From Streptomyces finlayi (GTDB taxonomy: Bacteria; Actinomycetota; Actinomycetes; Streptomycetales; Streptomycetaceae), in contig NZ_CP045702.1 in assembly GCF_014216315.1 (NCBI RefSeq), forward strand, positions 434,001-498,000: a DNA stretch of 64,000 bases, given 5' to 3'. Each line of letters opens with the position of its first letter. Position 1 is the first letter of the stretch. Positions 59,059 through 64,000 of this stretch are shown in pieces. Position numbers and translations under genes: made by a program. A model generated the notes under the pieces. It ran no database searches, was not told the DNA's origin, and saw only the letters and a list, made by a program, of their open reading frames with translations.

Positions 59059-59544
59059 GTGGACGAGACTCGTAGGGACCGCGATTCCGAAGGCCGGGCG
59101 CGCAGCGCACGCCCCCGGGACGGGCTGGGGCGCCCCCTGCCCTACGGGGCGCCGGGCGTTGAACGGCAGCCCGAGGGCGTGGTGCGCACGCCCGGGGAAA
59201 CGGTGCGGGAGGCACAGCGGCTGCTGGACGCGGGCATGCCGTTCCACGCGCACGAGGTGTTCGAGGACGCCTGGAAATCGGGTCCTGACGCGGAACGCGA
59301 GTTGTGGCGCGGCCTGGCCCAGCTCGCCGTGGGCCTCACCCACTGCGCCCGGGGCAACGCGTCGGGCGGGGCCCGGCTGCTGCGCCGCGGAGCGGCCGCG
59401 ATCTCCGCCTACCTGGAGCCACGTCCGCACGGCCTGGGCATCGGCGCCCTGATCACGTGGGCCGAGGAGCTGGCCGACCGGGTGGAGGCGCGGAGCCGGA
59501 AGGCGGTGGACGCCGCGGTGGAGGCACCCCGGCTCCGCCCGTAG
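59059..59544 (+). CDS. DUF309 protein, probably leaderless
   Basis: A 161-aa soluble protein. FHAHEVFEDAWKSGPDAERELWRGLAQLAVGLTH is the family motif (written here over residues about 70-105), an all-helical His/Glu-rich pattern that may bind metal. Function unknown. The GTG at 59059 stands seven bases after a CACAAT -10-like box with no ribosome site, so the mRNA is probably leaderless. The N-terminal 40 residues are Arg-rich and not conserved. Confidence 0.82.
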   Translation: MDETRRDRDSEGRARSARPRDGLGRPLPYGAPGVERQPEGVVRTPGETVREAQRLLDAGMPFHAHEVFEDAWKSGPDAERELWRGLAQLAVGLTHCARGNASGGARLLRRGAAAISAYLEPRPHGLGIGALITWAEELADRVEARSRKAVDAAVEAPRLRP

Positions 59545-59597
59545 ACCTGCCCGGTGCCGTCCCCGGGCGAACCGGTGAGCGATTACGATCCGTCGTC

Positions 59598-59942
59598 ATG
59601 AGCACTTCTGACGGGGACCAGCACGAAGAGCGTGACCAGGGCACGGACACGGACGCACCGATATCCGAACGGGTCTCCGCCGACAACAGACTGACTCCCC
59701 GTCAGGCTCGCCATCTGCGTATCGCCCTCTCTTCTGCGGGCATGGCGGCCATGGCCGTGGTCCTGGCCCTGCGCATCGCGAGCCGGTCCTCCGTCCTGGT
59801 CGTCGGCGTGTACGGCCTGGCGCTCATCCTCTGCGGAATCGTGATCGAACTCAGCAGAAACGGCCGCACCCGCCTGGCCACCTGGCTCCTGGGCACCGGG
59901 CTGGTGGCGGCGGTGGGCGCGGACTGGCTGCTGATTCCCTGA
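59598..59942 (+). CDS. Small membrane protein, three TM segments
   Basis: A 114-aa protein of unknown family. A charged N-terminus (SDGDQHEERDQGTDTDAP) precedes three hydrophobic stretches at about 44-62 (SSAGMAAMAVVLALRIA), 68-85 (VLVVGVYGLALILCGIV) and 96-112 (LLGTGLVAAVGADWLLI). TACGAT eight bases before the ATG at 59598 and the lack of a ribosome site point to a short or absent leader. Follows DUF309 by 53 bp. Confidence 0.72.
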   Translation: MSTSDGDQHEERDQGTDTDAPISERVSADNRLTPRQARHLRIALSSAGMAAMAVVLALRIASRSSVLVVGVYGLALILCGIVIELSRNGRTRLATWLLGTGLVAAVGADWLLIP

Positions 59943-59969
59943 GCCCGCCCTCCTGGAGCGGGTGTCAAC

Positions 59970-60344
59970 TCACCGTGACGGGGTGTGCGTGCGGGCTGAA
60001 GACGTCCGGCAGCCGACGATCGCCGGGGCCTCGCACACGAGTTCGACGTCGGTGAGGGCCTCCACCATGAACAGGGCGAAGTCGATCCGACGCGTGAGGT
60101 TGCCTGCGAGGACGGGGTCGCCCACCCGCCGGCTCCAGACCGGCAGGCCCTGGCTCGGTCCCTCTTCGAGGTTGCTTCCTCGTACGACCGTCCAGAGGGT
60201 CTCGCTGGCGAACACCCGGCGGCACGCCTCCACCTGGTCGTCGATGTCCCCGATGCGGAGGAGTCGCGCCACGGGGCCGAAGACCTTGGGGAAGGCGCGG
60301 AGTTTCAGTGAGTACACGTCCTTGCCGTCGCGGGTGATGTGCCA
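59970..60344 (-). pseudogene. C-terminal fragment of an NAD(P)H-binding atypical SDR
   Basis: The last 124 residues of an NmrA/NAD(P)H-binding reductase: WTVVRGSNLEEGPSQGLPVWSR, GDPVLAGNLTRRIDFALFMVEAL. The nucleotide-binding first half is missing; similarity stops at about 60344, where a fragment of a TetR gene on the other strand begins. No start codon with ribosome site is present. Confidence 0.8.
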
Positions 60345-60362
60345 GCCGCAGGAGAACACCCT

Positions 60363-60575
60363 CTGCAGGAGTCGAGCCTGCCCTTCGACTCGCCCCAGGA
60401 TCTGGAGGACGTGGCGGAGTCGATCATCGAGCAGCTGCCCGCCGGCACGTATCCCCATCTCACCGAGATGATCACGGACCACGCGCTGCGGCCGGGTTAC
60501 GCGTACGCGAACGAGTTCGCGCCCGGGCTCGACCTGATTCTCGACGGGCTGGAGAGGTCCCTCAGAGCGCGGTGA
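60363..60575 (+). pseudogene. C-terminal fragment of a TetR-family regulator
   Basis: About 70 residues (FDSPQDLEDVAESIIEQLPAGTYPHLTEMITDHALR..., ending LDLILDGLERSLRAR) match the end of TetR/AcrR regulators that lie divergent to NAD(P)H-binding SDR genes. The DNA-binding part is absent. It abuts the SDR fragment, so one deletion removed the shared promoter and both 5' ends. The stop overlaps the 3' end of the FAD/NAD oxidoreductase gene by 14 bp. Confidence 0.8.
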
Positions 60576-61821
60576 CGTGCACGGGCTCACCCTGCGGGTC
60601 GATGCGTTCCAGCCACCCCGCGCCCAGGTGGAACGGACGGCCAGGCAGGACGGGCAGCAGGAGTCGTTGCCGGTGCAGTTCGCGGCCGTTCTGGCTGACG
60701 ACGAGATGTGGCCGAGGCAGACGACGCCCGGTACGCAGGATGAAGCGGCCACCAAGGGGGAGAGCCGCGTCCGGACGGATGCGGTTCGGCGCGGCCCAGA
60801 GGAGCGGGGCGTCTGCCTCCAGGGACACCGTGCGTCCGTCGGGCCGGTCCCGGCCTGCCAGGAAGCGCAGTACGGGCACAGCGGCGGCACGGCCTTCGGC
60901 CGCGGCGAGACCCGCGCTCTCCGCGGCGTGCAGCAGGTTGCCGACGGCGAAGACGCCGTCCCGGGAGGTGCGGAATCCCGTGTCGTACGCGGGGCCTCGC
61001 GTGCCCTGGTCGAGTACCAGCCCGCCACGCCTGGCCAGTTCGTGTTCGGGTACGAAGTCGCCGGTGAACACGACGGTGTCGCACCGCAGGGTCGTGGTGC
61101 GGCCGTCGGCGTGGCGCAGCTCCACTCCCGAGAGCCGGGGCCTGCCGGTCAGGCCCGTGACGGTCGCGCCCGTGAGAAGCGGGAATCCGGCGCGTTCGCG
61201 GACGAGGGCGGGCAGCGGGGGCGGGGGCTGGTCGGTCACCATGGCGACGACCTCCAGACCGGCGGCACGCAGGGTGTCAGCCGCGGCGTGGCCGACGGGT
61301 TCGTTGCCGATGACGACCGCGCGGGTGCCGATGTGCTGTCCGTGGAGGTGGACGGCCCGTTGGAGTTCGCCCGTCGTGTAGATGCCGGCCGGGCGGCTGC
61401 CGGGGATCAGACGGGCGCTGCGGGGGCGCTCGCGGGCGCCGGTGGCGAGGACGAGAGCGCGTGCGGTGATCCGTTCGAGCCCTGTGCGACCCGTGGTCTC
61501 GACGGTGAGGGGACCGTCCCAGCCGGTGACGCTGACGTGGGTACGCAGGATGGCTCCGGCCCCGGTCGCCGCCGCCGCACACGCGCGGGCGAACGCGGGA
61601 CCGGACGTTGCGCCTCTCGGACCGGTCGCCGCGCCTCCTCCCGTGTCACGGCCGCCGAATCCGCCGCGGTGGCAGTGGCGGGGCATCCCGCCCGCTTCCC
61701 GCTCGCGTTCCAGGACCTCGACGTGACCGGCGCCCGAGGCTGCGAGTTCGGCAGCCGCGGCGAGGCCCGCGGGCCCGCCGCCGACGACGAGTACGTCCAC
61801 GGACCGTTCGAGCCGGGTCAC
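60562..61821 (-). CDS. FAD/NAD(P)-dependent oxidoreductase of the glycerol operon
   Basis: A 419-aa flavoprotein. FAD motif DVLVVGGGPAGLAAAAEL at the N-terminus; middle ALVLATGARERPRSARLIPG; second Rossmann motif GTRAVVIGNEPVGHAAADTL; and DTGFRTSRDGVFAVGNLLHAAES near residue 310. Relatives work with the GlpA-like enzyme and a BFD-type [2Fe-2S] domain in dehydrogenase complexes for glycerol 3-phosphate or cyanide-type substrates. GTG at 61821 overlaps the stop of the preceding gene's natural frame (GTGA-type overlap 61818-61821). Last gene of the operon. Confidence 0.85.
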   Translation of the reverse strand: MTRLERSVDVLVVGGGPAGLAAAAELAASGAGHVEVLEREREAGGMPRHCHRGGFGGRDTGGGAATGPRGATSGPAFARACAAAATGAGAILRTHVSVTGWDGPLTVETTGRTGLERITARALVLATGARERPRSARLIPGSRPAGIYTTGELQRAVHLHGQHIGTRAVVIGNEPVGHAAADTLRAAGLEVVAMVTDQPPPPLPALVRERAGFPLLTGATVTGLTGRPRLSGVELRHADGRTTTLRCDTVVFTGDFVPEHELARRGGLVLDQGTRGPAYDTGFRTSRDGVFAVGNLLHAAESAGLAAAEGRAAAVPVLRFLAGRDRPDGRTVSLEADAPLLWAAPNRIRPDAALPLGGRFILRTGRRLPRPHLVVSQNGRELHRQRLLLPVLPGRPFHLGAGWLERIDPQGEPVHVTAL

Positions 61822-63270
61822 GGCCGGGCCTCCTCGTACAGTGCGCGGACCGCCGGCCCGCAGGTGAAGCCCTGGCAGCGGCCGTTCCCCGCGCGGGTGC
61901 GGCGGCGGAGGCCGTCCGGGGAGCCGGGTGGGATCGTGGAGCACAGGGCGTCGCGGATCTCGCCCAGGGTGACCTGTTCGCAGTGGCAGACGAGGGTGCC
62001 GTACGCGGGGTCCGCGGCGATCAGCTCTGCGCTCCGGTACGGGCGGGGGGAAGGCTTCGCCCAGGTTGGGCAGGGTGACCGGAGGGAGTTCGCGCGGTGT
62101 GCCGAGTTCGAGCCCTGACTCGGCGAGGAGTCCGGTGACATGCGCGCCGATCGCCATGGAGGCCGTGAGGCCGGTGGAGCGGATGCCGCCGACGGTGACG
62201 TACCGGCGGGCCGGATGGTCCTGAATCCGGTAGTCCTCGCTTCCGGTGGCGGCCCGCAGTCCGGCGTAGACGGCGGTCACCTCCTCGTCGAGCAGGGCGG
62301 GCAGGATTCGGCGGCCCTTCTCCCGGAGGAGGCCGATGCCGTCCACGGTGGAATCGGTGGCGCTCTTGTCGTCGATCTCCTCGGAGGTCGGGCCGAGCAG
62401 CACGTTGCCGAAGACGGTCGGCGCCACCAGGACGCCCTTTCCCGCGGCGGTGGGCACGGGCAGGAGGATGTGGCCGACCAGATCGCGGCCGAGCTTGTCG
62501 AAGACGAGGAGCTCGCCGCGGCGCGGGGTCACGGTGAAGTCGTCGTACCCGAAGTGCCGGTCGATCTCGTCGGCGTACAGTCCGGCCGCGTTGACCAGAT
62601 GACGGGTGCGCAGGATGCCCCGTGAGGTGGTGAGGCGATGGGTGCCGTCTTCGTCCGCCACGTGCCGCACACGGCAGTCGAGGTGCAGGTGGACACCGGC
62701 CCTCACAGCCTGTGTGGCGTAGGCGAGCGGTGTCGACCAGGGGCAGATGATGCTCTCGTCGGGGATCTCCAGTGCCCCCAGCGCACCCGGCCCGAGATGG
62801 GGTTCGCGTGCCGCCAGATCCTCGGTTCCGAGCATGCGCGCCGCGTGGTACCCATTGCGTTCGGCCTTCGCCAACAGCGCCGGAAGCTGGACCAGTTGCT
62901 CTTGGTCCCAGGCGATGAGGAGGGCGCCGACGCGTTCGACGGGGATACCGGTCTCCGCCGCGTAGGTGGTCAGCAGGCGCCGGCCCTCCCGGACGAGCCG
63001 GGCTTCCAGCGAGTCGGGGACGGCGTCGAAACCGGTGTGCAGGATGGCGGTGTTGGCCTTGGACGTGCCGTTGCCGATGTCGTGGGAGGCCTCGACGAGC
63101 GCGATGCGCAGCCGGTAGCGGGCCAGTTCGCGGGCGATGGCCGCGCCGACGACTCCCGCGCCGATGACGGTGACGTCGTACGGCTCGTCGGCCCCACCGG
63201 ACCCGGTCGGCTCTCCGGCCCGGGTGATCGTGACCTCGTACGCGCCGTCCCCGGCGGTTTTGGCCGTCAT
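61818..63270 (-). pseudogene. GlpA-like FAD oxidoreductase with [2Fe-2S] domain, frameshifted
   Basis: The N-terminal 405 residues are a DAO/GlpA-type flavoprotein: YDVTVIGAGVVGAAIARELA, NGTSKANTAILHTGFDA, HLVNAAGLYADEIDRHFGY, GGIRSTGLTASMAIG. At 62045-62050 a run of six C (minus strand) shifts the frame. Reading five C instead gives EAFPRPYRSAELIAADPAYG, then the BFD domain CHCEQVTLGEIRDAL...GRCQGFTCGPAVRAL, ending at 61818. As it stands the frame misses that stop and stays open into the next gene. The start ATG at 63270 overlaps the kinase stop. Confidence 0.85.
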
Positions 63271-64000
63271 GAGTGCTCCAGCAGCGTGTTCACCGCCGCG
63301 CGGAACCGGGCACGGCGTGCCGCCGCCTCGTCCGCGCCGATCCGGGGTTCGTAGAGCGCCGATGGTTCCCACACCGGCAGTGCGTCCGCGACCGACAGGC
63401 CGGGATCGAGGCCGAGGCGGGCGACGGCTCCCGCGCCGAGCGCGGTGACATCCGGTCGGCCGGACACTTCGACAGGTCGTTGCAGCAGATCGGCCTGGGT
63501 CTGCATGAGCAGTGCCGAGCGGGTGAGGCCGCCGTCGACTCGCAGCACCGACAGGGGGGAGCCGAGGTCGGTGGCGGCGGCGTCGGCGAGTTCGGCGACC
63601 TGTGCCGCGATGCCCTCGCACAGGGCGCGCACGAGATGGCCGGCGGTGGTGTCCAGGCCGAGGCCGGTCACCGAGCCGCGCAGGTCGCCGCGCCACCAGG
63701 GGGCGGCGAGACCCGCGAGCGCGGGTACGAACGTGACGCCACCGGCATCGGGTACGGACAGGCCGACCGGGTCGAGGTCCGCCGCGCCCGCGATCACTCC
63801 GAGACCGGTGAGCCAGCGCACGGCCGAGGCGGCGGTGTAGATCTGTCCGTCGAGGCAGTAGCTCGTACGGCCGGCGAGCCGCCAGGCGACGCAGCTGACC
63901 AGGCCGGAGGTGCCACGGCGCGGGGCCTGCCCGGTCTGGGCGAGGAGAAAGACCCCGGTGCCGTACGTGCATTTGGCGGTGCCCGGCTCCAGGGCGTGCT
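63267..64000 (-). CDS. glpK: Glycerol kinase-like FGGY kinase (partial, C-terminal part)
   Basis: About 243 C-terminal residues; the N-terminus lies beyond the right edge. Motifs: KCTYGTGVFLLAQTG, SYCLDGQIYTAASAVRWL, VTFVPALAGLAAPWW, GLGLDTTAGHLVRALCEGIAAQ and LRVDGGLTRSALLMQTQADLL, the FGGY C-terminal ATP-binding block. TYGTG and the WW-type substrate region suit glycerol kinase over other sugar kinases. It is the first visible gene of the operon with the two FAD enzymes, which use its product glycerol 3-phosphate. Confidence 0.88.
   Translation of the reverse strand, partial: HALEPGTAKCTYGTGVFLLAQTGQAPRRGTSGLVSCVAWRLAGRTSYCLDGQIYTAASAVRWLTGLGVIAGAADLDPVGLSVPDAGGVTFVPALAGLAAPWWRGDLRGSVTGLGLDTTAGHLVRALCEGIAAQVAELADAAATDLGSPLSVLRVDGGLTRSALLMQTQADLLQRPVEVSGRPDVTALGAGAVARLGLDPGLSVADALPVWEPSALYEPRIGADEAAARRARFRAAVNTLLEHS

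Noticed and set aside
60562..63972. A natural 1136-residue fusion of kinase, GlpA-like and FAD enzymes
   Set aside because: The first part is the wrong frame of the kinase gene, and the fusion of the two FAD genes depends on a single extra C; removing it restores two normal proteins and the [2Fe-2S] domain.

Overview
The window is high-GC actinobacterial DNA, almost certainly from a Streptomyces chromosome. Evidence: strong third-position G+C bias, many GTG/TTG starts, ATGA/GTGA operon overlaps, several leaderless-looking genes, and typical families (SpoIIE-type PP2C regulators, a SigB/SigF-family sigma factor, a resuscitation-promoting-factor hydrolase, Scr1/DUF397 pairs, lipase maturation factor, streptogrisin-type protease, secreted GH5 mannanase, PucR and PadR regulators). 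No phage, plasmid or CRISPR block is visible.

Layout. 0-2.8 kb: the 5' part of a Fpg/Nei DNA glycosylase and a tight three-gene L-fucose/L-rhamnose-type oxidation operon (aldo/keto reductase, mutarotase, lactonase). 2.9-7.7 kb: a WS/DGAT acyltransferase and a lipoprotein plus PAS-GAF-PP2C-HATPase pair. 7.8-10.8 kb: a YndJ-DUF1990-lipase-maturation-factor operon behind a twin 14-bp palindromic operator and closed by a 22-bp hairpin. 10.8-17.9 kb: a 57-residue orphan peptide gene, a zinc-ribbon SDR with an altered catalytic Tyr, a sigma factor with an RsbW-like kinase, a FhuF-like Fe-S protein, a DMT transporter and an Rpf-LysM-M23 hydrolase. 18-30 kb: carboxylesterase, an orphan MurE, DUF5709, 6-phosphogluconate dehydrogenase, a DyP peroxidase relic, PucR regulator, PLP decarboxylase, two MarR-like genes, a Pro-rich repeat protein, a GNAT and PanD.

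30-42.3 kb is the plastic part. It holds a 5'-truncated Scr1 regulator with DUF397, a broken BREX/Pgl pglZ, a SulP-GAP-DUF1254-DUF1254 gene set whose last member is split by a complete 1412-bp IS4-family element (10-bp target duplication, 17-bp inverted ends), a streptogrisin-like protease behind a CebR-like palindrome, and DUF4383 and VOC relics. 42.3-52.3 kb: class II aldolase, DoxX, FadH-like dienoyl-CoA reductase with PadR regulator, a PAP2-DMT pair divergent from a TetR gene across a five-copy operator array, an SDR, and an SPFH-NAD-kinase-like operon. 52.3-64 kb: SMI1 and SHOCT relics, GH5-FN3-CBM2 mannanase, HNH-like gene, tRNA-Pro(GGG) with terminator, an 883-aa STAND-type ATPase without an HTH, DUF309, a truncated SDR/TetR pair, and a glycerol operon (glycerol kinase, GlpA-like FAD enzyme with [2Fe-2S] domain, FAD/NAD oxidoreductase) carrying a one-base frameshift.

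Three frame breaks (transposase at about 39,058, SMI1 gene at about 52,405, glycerol oxidoreductase at 62,045-62,050) lie in C or G runs, so sequencing or assembly error must be considered before calling them biological. All function statements come from reading motifs by eye; no database search was run.
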